Source: Corynebacterium lactis RW2-5 (GTDB taxonomy: Bacteria > Actinomycetota > Actinomycetes > Mycobacteriales > Mycobacteriaceae). From it: a stretch of DNA of 64,000 nucleotides. The translations under genes and the position numbers were made by a program. The notes beneath the pieces were generated by a model that saw nothing but the letters and a program-made list of their open reading frames with translations, was not told where the DNA came from and ran no database searches. This document shows positions 46,391 through 55,065 of the stretch, piece after piece (the stretch's first letter is position 1; each line of letters starts with the position of its first letter). Location of the stretch: assembly GCF_001274895.1 (NCBI RefSeq), contig NZ_CP006841.1, forward strand, positions 1,426,001 to 1,490,000, written 5' to 3'.

Positions 46391-47566
46391 CTAGTCGACT
46401 GACGTGACCTCGTACTCCCCGTCACCGGTAGCCAGGTAGTCGATATAGCCTCCTTTTGGCTTGCCACAGCGTCGCTCGCATCCGGAGAAATGGATGCGCC
46501 CCTCCGGCAGACGCCCCTGCGCAATCGCGTGAGACGCGTCCCCGCGGGTATCGGCGAGAGACTTCGGGCAACCGGGGCGGCCGGTGCACGCAGTTACTCG
46601 CAGCCAGGTGGATTTGCGATCGAAGATCAGGCCGTTAGGCGCCATGACCTTGACCACCTGCTCCGCCACCTCCTCTTCTAGGTCGTGGAGAATCAGCGAG
46701 TACCACGGCGTGATGTGCACAGGAACCTGGGTGTGCGCGATGGCGCGGGCCAGGCGAGCGGGAAGAACTCCGAAGCGAAGTCCCGCTGCGAGACTAACTC
46801 GCCCGTCCGGCTGATCAATCCAACCAATCTGTTTCGAAAGCCCGGCGGTCGCATCGAAAGATTCCGCGGGTGTGGGATCGGTCAGCTCGGCCCGGGAACC
46901 CAGCTCGTCTGCGACGGCGGCACGAAGCTTCTCAGCGGCCCCAGCTTCAGCGACGCGCCACGCGGTGTCGCGGGTCTGATTCCAGATGAGCGCGGTGGCG
47001 ATTAACGCATCGACAACATCGCCGCGGGAGATAATCAGTCCGGAGGTTTCACCGCCGAGAATCAGCTCAAACTTATCCTCGTCGTGAGCGACAACGCCGA
47101 AGTCCGGGCGCTCGCCCAGGACGTCTCCGCGACCGTCGTCAAACGCGATGAGGGTACGCCCGGGAAGCGATGCCAAATCGGGCTGGACAATGAGCGCCGT
47201 GTCGAAAGCCGCGACCAGATCGTTGACATCGGCTTTACCGCCCACGCGGCCACTCAGCGGAGACTGGATGATGTTACGCACTCGGTCATGCGCCGGGGAG
47301 GGGACCAGCTTTCCCTCTTCGGCGGCGTCTGCGAAGGCTCCGACATGGTGGATTCCGCGGATTTGGACGTTTCCCCGCGATGTGAAGTGGATATCGCCAT
47401 CACCGAAGTTCTCGGCAAGGTCGGCCAATACCGCAAATCCGGGGGCAGGCAAAAGGCCACCTGGGAAGCGAAGTCGGCCAATGGCACCATCAGCGGCAAG
47501 GTGGACCTTGCGAGTTCCGGGACAGCCGTCCTGTCGCGTCCGGGCTCCAGTTTCTGTTGCAGTCAT
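46391..47566 (-). CDS. cobG: Precorrin-3B synthase (O2-dependent)
   Basis: 391 residues from the ATG at 47566. It is a sulfite-reductase-like monooxygenase that uses oxygen to hydroxylate precorrin-3A, marking the aerobic pathway. HFTSRGNVQIRGI is the conserved substrate-binding region, and a duplicated ferredoxin-like fold is visible. The 4Fe-4S cysteines are CTGRPGC and, further on, CERRC (C-x5-C ... C-x3-C) near the end. TATTCT lies 7 nt before the ATG; an in-frame TTG at 47584 is less likely. cobH and cobIJ follow in the same direction. Confidence 0.95.
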   Translation of the reverse strand: MTATETGARTRQDGCPGTRKVHLAADGAIGRLRFPGGLLPAPGFAVLADLAENFGDGDIHFTSRGNVQIRGIHHVGAFADAAEEGKLVPSPAHDRVRNIIQSPLSGRVGGKADVNDLVAAFDTALIVQPDLASLPGRTLIAFDDGRGDVLGERPDFGVVAHDEDKFELILGGETSGLIISRGDVVDALIATALIWNQTRDTAWRVAEAGAAEKLRAAVADELGSRAELTDPTPAESFDATAGLSKQIGWIDQPDGRVSLAAGLRFGVLPARLARAIAHTQVPVHITPWYSLILHDLEEEVAEQVVKVMAPNGLIFDRKSTWLRVTACTGRPGCPKSLADTRGDASHAIAQGRLPEGRIHFSGCERRCGKPKGGYIDYLATGDGEYEVTSVD

Positions 47567-47573
47567 ATTTTCA

Positions 47574-47600
47574 AGAATACGCAAGTCAGTGACCTGTGAC
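47574..47600 (-). promoter_or_regulatory. cobG promoter: -10 TATTCT and upstream repeats
   Basis: On the minus strand TATTCT (47579-47574) is followed by exactly 7 nt and the cobG ATG. A CTGTCA hexamer, 17 bp further upstream, could be the -35. On the plus strand, 47585-47600 reads GTCAGTGACCTGTGAC, containing GTGAC twice and a GTCA/TGAC inverted pair, and overlaps this promoter. No cobalamin-riboswitch box is visible on this strand. Confidence 0.5.
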
Positions 47601-47862
47601 AGGAGCCGCCGAAGTGATTCTTCTCCCTATTGGCCGCCAGGTGTGGGCCAAATAGCCACCCCCATTAGAATTAAGGCAATTCGACCAAAAGGATAATACA
47701 GTGCAACCATCCTTATGGATGATTTTATAATAGCAAAAGAATGAAAAACTAAACGACAGATAATTCAATGTCTTAATTGTTTTAAATTCTCAATAAAACT
47801 CTGATATTTCTAATTCATCGCCATTCAAAGCGTTTAAGACCCAACGATAGGATCACGCCTTC

Positions 47863-49449
47863 ATGACACGCAAACACCGCCACGTCCGCCGCGCAGTGGG
47901 CGCCACCTTGGCAGCGTTCACCACACTTTCCCTGTGCTCTGTCACGCCAGCCACCGCAGCGCCGGCCCTTCTGCCGGCAGCGACAAACGGAGTGCCAAAC
48001 ATTTCTTCGCTTCTAACCCCGCTGATTCCTAATAGCGGTGGGGAAGCCACAACGGCTCCGACGAATAACGAGGGATCTGCCCTCTCGCTTACGCCGAATA
48101 TTCCGAAACTGCCCGGAATCGAGCTCCCAACCCCTGGGGCAAGCTCCCCGAAGGCCACAAAGAACGGTGGCAATTCAGATACCCCTGACGATGGCACACT
48201 GCAGAGGCTGCTTGACAAGTCTCCGCTACTAAAGGCCACCAACCGCCCGACACCCAACCCAATCGCCGGAACGCTGGTCTCCAAGGAGCCGACACAGCTG
48301 ATTATCGACAATCAGGAATGGACATCGAAGGCGTACCGCATCAAGTACAACTCGACCGACTCCCTGTCACGACCGTCCGTCGATTCCGGTGTCTATGTGG
48401 AACCGATTGCCCCGTGGACTGGCGACGGCCCACGCCCGGTCATCGCCATCGCTCCGGGCACTCAGGGTGCCGGCCCACAGTGTGACCCCTCGACTTCAAT
48501 GCACGTCGGGCCAAGCGTGTCGTTCGGACCTACCGATGTCGTCGCACCGTACGAAATTCCAGCCCTGATTGAGCACCTGCGTCGTGGTGCCGCAGTTGTG
48601 ATGATTGACCATCACCGCAATCCCGAGGGACACCAGGAGTACGTGGATAACATCACCGCGGGACAAACAATGCTCGACGCAGCGAAGGTCGGCACTGAGA
48701 TTTCCGGAAACAAAAACGCACCGGTTGGACTATACGGGTACTCTCAGGGCGGTTCCGCCGCTGCCGCAGCAGCCGAGAGGGCTTCCTTCTACGCCCCGGA
48801 ACTCAACATCTCCGCAGCCGCCGCAGGAGGCGTCCCCTCAGACCTCGAAGTAGTACTCAATCAGGTTGACGGAACGTCGCTGACCGCGGTATCAGCGCTC
48901 GGACTGACATCTATTTTGGACAAGGATCCGGAACTGCGCGACTACCTTTACTCGCGGGAGATGACCCCACAGGCCGCTAAGGATATGGAGACCATTCACA
49001 ACCTTTGTGCCGGAGGCGATATCTTCGGATTCGCCTACCGCAACACCACTGCATGGACAAAAGACGGCTCTAGCCTGGCTGACCTGATCAAGAAGTATCC
49101 GGCATTTGCTCAAGAGTTGGAGCGGCAGAAGATTGGGGAATTCACACCCCACATGCCAACGCTGCTATACAACGGCACCAACGATGACATCATTCCAGTC
49201 GAACAAGCTCGCACAGTCCGCGACAAGTGGCTCGCCCAGGGAGCCGATCTCAAATACTTCGAGGACCCGCTTCCGACCATCCCTGGAAGGACAGGAGCCA
49301 ACCATATCGCCACACTGTTTGGAAATCTCCGCCCAGCCGCCGACTTCCTCTGGAAGCACCTTCCACGCCAAAAGAAGTTGCTACCCCTGCCGACAGTCGA
49401 TTCCCCCAATACCTCAGACATTTCTTCATCAATGACCAGGCAGCGCTAG
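47863..49449 (+). CDS. Secreted lipase (LIP/secretory lipase family), copy 1
   Basis: 528 residues. A Sec signal peptide (RKHRHVRRAVGATLAAFTTLSLCSVTPATAAPA) is likely cleaved after ATAA near residue 33. A Pro/Gly-rich linker to about 140 precedes an alpha/beta hydrolase with nucleophile elbow GYSQGGS (Ser294), Asp in YNGTNDDIIPVEQ, and His in GANHIATLFGN. The HHR-GAAVVMIDHHRNPEGHQEYVDN region is shared with copy 2. It should hydrolyse host or environmental triglycerides, supplying fatty acids. AGGATC precedes the ATG. The 278 bp upstream are AT-rich, hold the divergent cobG promoter and show no gene. Confidence 0.88.
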   Translation: MTRKHRHVRRAVGATLAAFTTLSLCSVTPATAAPALLPAATNGVPNISSLLTPLIPNSGGEATTAPTNNEGSALSLTPNIPKLPGIELPTPGASSPKATKNGGNSDTPDDGTLQRLLDKSPLLKATNRPTPNPIAGTLVSKEPTQLIIDNQEWTSKAYRIKYNSTDSLSRPSVDSGVYVEPIAPWTGDGPRPVIAIAPGTQGAGPQCDPSTSMHVGPSVSFGPTDVVAPYEIPALIEHLRRGAAVVMIDHHRNPEGHQEYVDNITAGQTMLDAAKVGTEISGNKNAPVGLYGYSQGGSAAAAAAERASFYAPELNISAAAAGGVPSDLEVVLNQVDGTSLTAVSALGLTSILDKDPELRDYLYSREMTPQAAKDMETIHNLCAGGDIFGFAYRNTTAWTKDGSSLADLIKKYPAFAQELERQKIGEFTPHMPTLLYNGTNDDIIPVEQARTVRDKWLAQGADLKYFEDPLPTIPGRTGANHIATLFGNLRPAADFLWKHLPRQKKLLPLPTVDSPNTSDISSSMTRQR

Positions 49450-49459
49450 CGCCACATAA

Positions 49460-49510
49460 ACAAAAACGCCCACTCGCATAGATGCCATGCGAGTGGGCGT
49501 TTTTGTTTTG
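49460..49510 (+). terminator. Perfect 20-bp-stem intrinsic terminator after lipase 1
   Basis: The arms 49460-49479 and 49487-49506 are perfect 20-nt complements around a 7-nt loop. The 3' arm ends in a T-run (GTTTTTGTTTT), so it is a strong terminator. The A-run on the other side would let it work on the opposite strand too. Confidence 0.93.
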
Positions 49511-49642
49511 AACTTACTAGCCGGGCAGCTGAAGTGAGCCGGATGAAAGTTTCTTTTCAAAACTTTTCTCAAAACACCTAATTTTTCATACAAAACTTTA
49601 TATTCTCTCAAAGAAAAGTTTTTCGTCATCGAGGAGGTCCCA

Positions 49643-51181
49643 ATGACCAGTCGTCGCAGTGGCGTGCACGCGCACTCCAAGCGCCATTTAGCTCAGCATT
49701 CGCCACGAAGGTCTCGTACTGCGCTAGCTACTGTAGGTCTATGCATTTTCTCTCTCGTCACGCCGGCGACTGTAGCAGTTCCCACAGCCGCTGCACAGCC
49801 ACTGGGAGATTCGGAATGGCCTGGTCTGTCGCCACAAAGTATTACGACGGATAACGCCCCCAGGGTTAAAGAGATTCCCGGTTTTGGGCACGTGCCTAAC
49901 GCCAATCTTCCATCGCTGATTGGGGGAAAGGCGCCTGAGTACAACTCAGGAGAGGGCAAACAATTAACCACTGAACAAGCCCGCATTGCGGCTGCCTCCC
50001 CGCTAAATTCTCTCCCACTGTCGCCTGCGCGCGCATCGGGGGCGGGATCGCTGGTCGACAGCGAGGAAGCGCAGCTGATGGTGGATCACAAGCTGTGGAA
50101 CGCCGACGCGCACCGCTACCATTACAACTCCACGGATTCGATGGGCAACGCTAGCGTGGATTCCGCGATTGTCGTGGTCCCAAAAACTCCATGGCAGGGA
50201 GAGGGGCCAAGGCCTGTTGTGGCCATCGCTCCAGGCACCCAGGGCTCTGACCCTAGCTGCGACCCGTCGGTGTCCATGCAAACTGGCCCCAAGGTTCGCA
50301 TTGGGCCCCTGGATATCGTCGCCCCTTATGAGGCGATCCCACTGGTGGCGCACCTCAAACGCGGTGCCGCCGTTGTCATGATCGATCACCACCGTAACGC
50401 TCAGGGCAATCAGGAATACGTGGACAACATCTCATCCGCGCAGTCCCTTCTTGATGCGACCGTTGCAGCACGTCAGCTCGGTGTCGCCCACGATGCACCG
50501 GTGGGTATTTACGGCTATTCCCAGGGAGGATCAGCCGCAGCTGCCGCAGCAGAGCGCGCTGGAAGTTACGCTCCGGAACTCGATATCCGTGCGACCTCCG
50601 CAGGAGGACCGCCGTCTAATCTCACGGACGTTTTAGATACCATCAATGGAACCAAGCTGACTGCGGCGATTGCTCTGGCCGTCAACTCAGTCCTGGATAA
50701 AGACCTGGAACTAAAGCGCGTCATCGAGGAAGAAATGAGCGAGGACGGCCGTAACCTTCTCGACACAGTGGGGCAATATTGCGTGGTGGGGCTGACTCTC
50801 CACCACGGTCTCGAGACTACGGACCAGTACACCGCTGACAAGGTAAAGCTGGCAACTATCATTGACCGTTTCGAGCCAATCAAGAAGGAGCTCGAAAGAC
50901 AGCGCGTCGGCAATTTCGTTCCGTCTGCTCCTGTTTTCCTGTACTCGGGCGCTAACGACGACACCATTCCAATCGAGCAAGTACGACAGTTGCGCGATGC
51001 CTGGACAAACCTTGGTTTCACCGAATTGACCTACCTCGAGGATGAGACTCCCTCAATCATTAAGAAGAGCGGAGCAAACCATGTGCTCGGCATGCTAAAC
51101 AATCTGGAAAAAGCCACCGATTTTATCTGGGAGCATTTCCCAGAGCAGCCGAGCGGTACAGTCCCGGGCCTGGGCGACTAA
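49643..51181 (+). CDS. Secreted lipase (LIP/secretory lipase family), copy 2
   Basis: 512 residues, a paralogue of the preceding gene. The signal peptide (RRSRTALATVGLCIFSLVTPATVAVPTAAAQ) is probably cut after the final AAA. The catalytic set is GYSQGGS (Ser293), YSGANDDTIPIEQ (Asp) and GANHVLGMLNN (His). AHRYHYNSTDSMGNASVDSAIVVVPKTPW and AAAAAAERAG are closely shared with copy 1, while N-terminal linkers differ. GAGGAGG precedes the ATG. The promoter region holds AT-rich CAAAAC repeats (49556-49615). A tandem duplication is likely. Confidence 0.88.
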   Translation: MTSRRSGVHAHSKRHLAQHSPRRSRTALATVGLCIFSLVTPATVAVPTAAAQPLGDSEWPGLSPQSITTDNAPRVKEIPGFGHVPNANLPSLIGGKAPEYNSGEGKQLTTEQARIAAASPLNSLPLSPARASGAGSLVDSEEAQLMVDHKLWNADAHRYHYNSTDSMGNASVDSAIVVVPKTPWQGEGPRPVVAIAPGTQGSDPSCDPSVSMQTGPKVRIGPLDIVAPYEAIPLVAHLKRGAAVVMIDHHRNAQGNQEYVDNISSAQSLLDATVAARQLGVAHDAPVGIYGYSQGGSAAAAAAERAGSYAPELDIRATSAGGPPSNLTDVLDTINGTKLTAAIALAVNSVLDKDLELKRVIEEEMSEDGRNLLDTVGQYCVVGLTLHHGLETTDQYTADKVKLATIIDRFEPIKKELERQRVGNFVPSAPVFLYSGANDDTIPIEQVRQLRDAWTNLGFTELTYLEDETPSIIKKSGANHVLGMLNNLEKATDFIWEHFPEQPSGTVPGLGD

Positions 51182-51201
51182 AGTATGTGTTTAGCAATCT
51201 G

Positions 51202-51309
51202 AACACCAGCCGAATTCGTTTCGCGGATAGCACACGAATGGCATGCGAGAAGCAGGTGAAAGCCCTCACGGTCGCGCCACTGTAAAAGTCAGACCTCGCT
51301 GTTGGTGTT
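51202..51309 (+). promoter_or_regulatory. Cobalamin (B12) riboswitch upstream of cobN
   Basis: The conserved core is visible: AGGTGAAAGCC (51256-), CGCGCCACTGT, then the B12-box-like AGTCAGACCT. A closing stem pairs AACACCAGC (51202-51210) with GTTGGTGTT (51301-51309). A hairpin GGGGA/TCCCC (51331-51348) follows, directly before the AGGAAG that could serve cobN as a ribosome-binding sequence. Control of cobN translation by cobalamin is therefore likely. The aptamer is shorter than many enteric examples. Confidence 0.88.
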
Positions 51310-51330
51310 TCGGTTTACCCGCCGTCTATT

Positions 51331-51348
51331 GGGGACGCGATGTTCCCC
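51331..51348 (+). promoter_or_regulatory. Expression-platform hairpin before cobN
   Basis: GGGGA (51331-51335) pairs with TCCCC (51344-51348) one base before AGGAAGTGA. In the bound state it could hide the ribosome-binding site. This is inferred from position only. Confidence 0.5.
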
Positions 51349-51353
51349 AGGAA

Positions 51354-54300
51354 GTGACTGAACACACCGTGATCTTGCTCCTGTCCACCTCGGACACCGA
51401 CCTGCTTTCCGCCCGCGCCGCCAGTCAGGCCTCCGCCGATGTCGCCTATCGCTGGGCTAATCCCGCCCGACTGCTTGACGACGACCTCCCGCGTCTCGCC
51501 GAAGACGCCGATGTTGTGGTCATTCGACTCTTGGGAGGTCGCCGCGCGTGGGAGAGCGGCGTTGATTACTTCGTAGGCTCGGGAATTCCGACCGTGCTGG
51601 TCTCAGGCGAGCAGGCACCGGATGCCGAGCTGACCGAGTACTCTACAGTCCCAGCTGGTGTCGCCACACAGACCCATATCTATTTGGCAGAAGGTGGGGC
51701 CAAGAACCTCGGCACCCTACATAACTTCCTCTCCGACACGCTACTTCTTACCGGCCTCGGCTTCGAGGAGCCCGAGCGCATGCCAGCGTGGGGTCACCTG
51801 GAGCGCACATCCAAGCTCGATACCGCTGCCCGCGGCACTGTCGGCATCGTTTATTACCGCGCCCAGCATTTGGCAGGCAATACCCGCTACATTGAGGCCC
51901 TGGCCGATGCGGTGGAGGCACGTGGGTACGTCGCCAAGCCAATCTTTGCGGCCTCCCTGCGCACGGCGAGCGAGGAGCTGCTCGACGAGTTCCGCACCTG
52001 CGACGCACTGATTACGACGGTGCTAGCTGCGGGCGGTAACCGTCCCGCACTCGCGCAGGCTGGCCAGGATGATGACGGCTGGGATGTCGCGGCGCTCGCC
52101 GACCTCAACATCCCGATTATCCAGGGTCTGGCCTTGACCTCCTCGCGTGACGCGTGGGAGGCCAACGACGAGGGCCTCTCGCCGCTGGATGTCGCCACGC
52201 AGGTTGCGGTTCCCGAGTTCGACGGCCGCATCATCTCGGTGGCGTTTTCCTTCAAGGAGATTGACTCCGACGAGCTGATTTCCTATGTCCCGGACCTCGA
52301 GCGCTGCGACCGCCTTGCGGGGATCGCCACCCGCCACGCCGCGCTTCGCCACATCGCTAACGCCGACAAGCGCGTGGCCCTGATGCTATCGGCTTACCCG
52401 ACCAAACACGCGCGCATCGGTAACGCCGTCGGCCTGGACACCCCGGCCTCGACTCTGAAGGTCCTCCATGCGCTTGCCGACGCCGGCTACGACCTCGGCG
52501 ACACCACGGCGATTCCGGGCTACGCCAGCGGCGAGAATGGTACGGACGAGCCGGATAAGTTGATGCACGCGATCATCGACGCCGGTGGCCAGGATCCGGA
52601 TTGGCTGACCGAAGAGGTCATGGAGGCTGCCGACCTGCGCCTTCCGGCTGCCACGTACCAGGAGTTCTTCGCCACCTTGCCCGGCGAGCTCCGCGAGGAC
52701 ATGGAGGACAAGTGGGGTGCGGCCCCGGGCACGCTCTACGTCAATCCTTCTACGCAGGAGATCTATATTGCGGGCCTGACGTTTGGCAACGTCGTGGTTA
52801 TGGTGCAGCCGCCGCGCGGCTTCGGCGACAACCCGGTCGGTATCTACCACGACCCGGACCTGCCCCCGACGCACCATTACTTGGCCTGCTATCGCTACCT
52901 GTCCCTGCCGCGTGAGCACGGCGGCTTCGGCGCTGACGCCGTGGTGCACATGGGCAAGCATGGCAACATGGAGTGGCTGCCCGGCAAGACCGTAGGCCTG
53001 TCGGCCTCCTGTGGTCCGGACGCCGCGATTGGCGACCTGCCGCTGATTTACCCGTTCCTGGTCAACGACCCGGGCGAGGGCACGCAGGCCAAGCGCCGCG
53101 CGCACGCGACCCTGGTCGACCACCTCATCCCGCCGATGGCCCGCGCCGAATCCTACGGCGACATCACGCGCCTGGAGCAGTTGCTGGATGAGCACCAGAA
53201 CATCTCCGCGATGGACCCGGCGAAGCTGCCGGCCATCCGCCAGGAGATCTGGACGCTGCTGACCGCCGCCAAGATGGACCGCGATCTCGGCTGGGAGCAG
53301 CGCCCCGACGAGGAAGTCTTCGACGACATGCTGATGCACGTCGACGGCTGGCTCTGCGAGATTAAGGACGTCGCCATCCGCGGCGGCCTGCATATCCTGG
53401 GCCAGGAGCCGGAAGGGGAGTCCCTGATAGGCACCGTCACCACGATGCTGCGCGCCCGCCATCTCTGGGGCGGCAAGCAGACTCTGCCAGGTCTTCGAGA
53501 GGCGCTCGGCCTGACCGAGGACGGCACAGACGAACGCCACAGCGTCGATCTCATCGACGCCGTCGCCACTGCACTGGTCACCGAGCTGATTACGCGCGCC
53601 GACGAGCCCGTCGCCGCCATTACCGCCGAGGTCCTCGACCGCGAAGAATTCTCCGAGCTCTCCGCCCCGGGTGGCCTGGACCAGGTAGTTGAACTGCTGC
53701 AGTTTACCCGTGATGAAATCTTGCCGCGCCTGGCCGGAACCAGCGAAGAAATCCCGCGCATTCTACAAGCGCTGGGTGGCCAGTTCGTCCCGGCGGGTCC
53801 CTCCGGCTCGCCTCTACGCGGCCTGGTCAACGTCCTTCCCACGGCCCGCAACTTCTACTCGGTTGACCCGAAGGCCATCCCGTCGCGCCTGGCGTGGGAA
53901 ACCGGCGTGAACCTCGCCGACGGCCTTATCGAGCGCTATCGCGCCGACCACGGCGACTACCCGAAGTCGGTTGGTCTGTCCGTCTGGGGCACCTCCGCTA
54001 TGCGCACCTCCGGCGATGACATCGCCGAAGTCCTCGCCCTGATCGGGGTGCGCCCGGTGTGGGACGAGGCCTCCCGCCGCATTGTGGGGCTCGAGCCAAT
54101 CTCACTGGAGGAGCTCGGCCGCCCTCGCATCGACGTCACCGTGCGAATCTCCGGCTTCTTCCGCGACGCGTTCCCTCACGTCATCGATCTTCTCGACGAC
54201 GCCTTCGGCCTCGTCGCAAAGCTGGAGGAGTCAGATGAGGACAACTACGTGCGCGCGCACGCGTCAGCAGATGCGCAGGAGCGCCCGCGCCGCATCTTCG

Positions 54301-55016
54301 GTTCCAAGCCCGGCACCTACGGCGCTGGGCTGCTGCAGCTGATTGATTCCGGCTCCTGGCGCGACGACGCCGACCTAGCCAAGGTCTACACCACCTGGGG
54401 TGGCTATGCCTACGGTCGCGGAGTCGACGGGGTAGAGGCCGCCGAGGACATGAAGACCGCCTACCGACGAATCCAGGTTGCCGCGAAAAACGCCGACACT
54501 CGCGAGCACGACATTGCCGATTCCGATGATTACTTCCAGTTCCACGGCGGCATGATCGCCACCGTGCGCGCGCTGACGGGCTCCGATCCGGAAGCCTACG
54601 TCGGTGATTCCACACGCCCCGACGCGGTGCGCACCCGCACCCTGCACGAGGAGACTCGCCGCGTGTTCCGCGCCCGCGTGGTCAATCCGCGCTGGATGCA
54701 AGCGATGCGTAATCACGGCTACAAGGGTGCGTTCGAGATGGCGGCGACCGTCGACTATCTCTTCGGCTACGACGCCACCGCGGGCGTTATGGACGACTGG
54801 ATGTACGAGACGCTTACCGACGAATACGTTGCGAACCCGGACAACCGTGAGTTCTTCGACAAGTCCAATCCGTGGGCGCTGCACGATATCTCGGAGCGTC
54901 TGATGGAGGCTGCTGACCGCGGCCTGTGGGAGAACCCTGATCAGGAGCGCCTGGACCTGCTGCGCCAGACCTACCTGGAGACCGAAGGTGACCTGGAGGA
55001 GCGCGCGGACCGTTAA
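51354..55016 (+). CDS. cobN: Cobaltochelatase large subunit CobN
   Basis: 1220-residue catalytic subunit of ATP-dependent cobaltochelatase, inserting Co2+ into hydrogenobyrinic acid a,c-diamide; partner subunits are not in the window. Starting at GTG 51354 the protein reads VTEHTVILLLSTSDTDLLSARAA, as in mycobacterial CobN; GTG 51369 is an alternative that fits the AGGAAGTGA site better. A longer open frame from 51243 would translate the riboswitch and is rejected. Blocks include VIRLLGGRRAWE, SGEQAPDAEL, YYRAQHLAGNT, HMGKHGNMEWLPGK (~535), and FGSKPGTYGAG (~980). It ends at 55016, a full-length enzyme. Confidence 0.96.
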   Translation: MTEHTVILLLSTSDTDLLSARAASQASADVAYRWANPARLLDDDLPRLAEDADVVVIRLLGGRRAWESGVDYFVGSGIPTVLVSGEQAPDAELTEYSTVPAGVATQTHIYLAEGGAKNLGTLHNFLSDTLLLTGLGFEEPERMPAWGHLERTSKLDTAARGTVGIVYYRAQHLAGNTRYIEALADAVEARGYVAKPIFAASLRTASEELLDEFRTCDALITTVLAAGGNRPALAQAGQDDDGWDVAALADLNIPIIQGLALTSSRDAWEANDEGLSPLDVATQVAVPEFDGRIISVAFSFKEIDSDELISYVPDLERCDRLAGIATRHAALRHIANADKRVALMLSAYPTKHARIGNAVGLDTPASTLKVLHALADAGYDLGDTTAIPGYASGENGTDEPDKLMHAIIDAGGQDPDWLTEEVMEAADLRLPAATYQEFFATLPGELREDMEDKWGAAPGTLYVNPSTQEIYIAGLTFGNVVVMVQPPRGFGDNPVGIYHDPDLPPTHHYLACYRYLSLPREHGGFGADAVVHMGKHGNMEWLPGKTVGLSASCGPDAAIGDLPLIYPFLVNDPGEGTQAKRRAHATLVDHLIPPMARAESYGDITRLEQLLDEHQNISAMDPAKLPAIRQEIWTLLTAAKMDRDLGWEQRPDEEVFDDMLMHVDGWLCEIKDVAIRGGLHILGQEPEGESLIGTVTTMLRARHLWGGKQTLPGLREALGLTEDGTDERHSVDLIDAVATALVTELITRADEPVAAITAEVLDREEFSELSAPGGLDQVVELLQFTRDEILPRLAGTSEEIPRILQALGGQFVPAGPSGSPLRGLVNVLPTARNFYSVDPKAIPSRLAWETGVNLADGLIERYRADHGDYPKSVGLSVWGTSAMRTSGDDIAEVLALIGVRPVWDEASRRIVGLEPISLEELGRPRIDVTVRISGFFRDAFPHVIDLLDDAFGLVAKLEESDEDNYVRAHASADAQERPRRIFGSKPGTYGAGLLQLIDSGSWRDDADLAKVYTTWGGYAYGRGVDGVEAAEDMKTAYRRIQVAAKNADTREHDIADSDDYFQFHGGMIATVRALTGSDPEAYVGDSTRPDAVRTRTLHEETRRVFRARVVNPRWMQAMRNHGYKGAFEMAATVDYLFGYDATAGVMDDWMYETLTDEYVANPDNREFFDKSNPWALHDISERLMEAADRGLWENPDQERLDLLRQTYLETEGDLEERADR

Positions 55017-55052
55017 TCGCTAAGGGCGAACGACCGAGTCCGCCGCGCCTTG

Positions 55053-55058
55053 TAGTCT
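55053..55058 (+). promoter_or_regulatory. Putative -10 (TAGTCT) for leaderless fxsA transcript
   Basis: TAGTCT, exactly 7 nt, then ATG at 55066. It is the same hexamer and spacing as at arc (23982-23987). Confidence 0.55.
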
Positions 55059-55065
55059 GGTGAAC

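Noticed and set aside
51243..51353. N-terminal extension of cobN
   Set aside because: These 37 codons are the riboswitch and its hairpin; homologous CobN proteins start at the equivalent of 51354.
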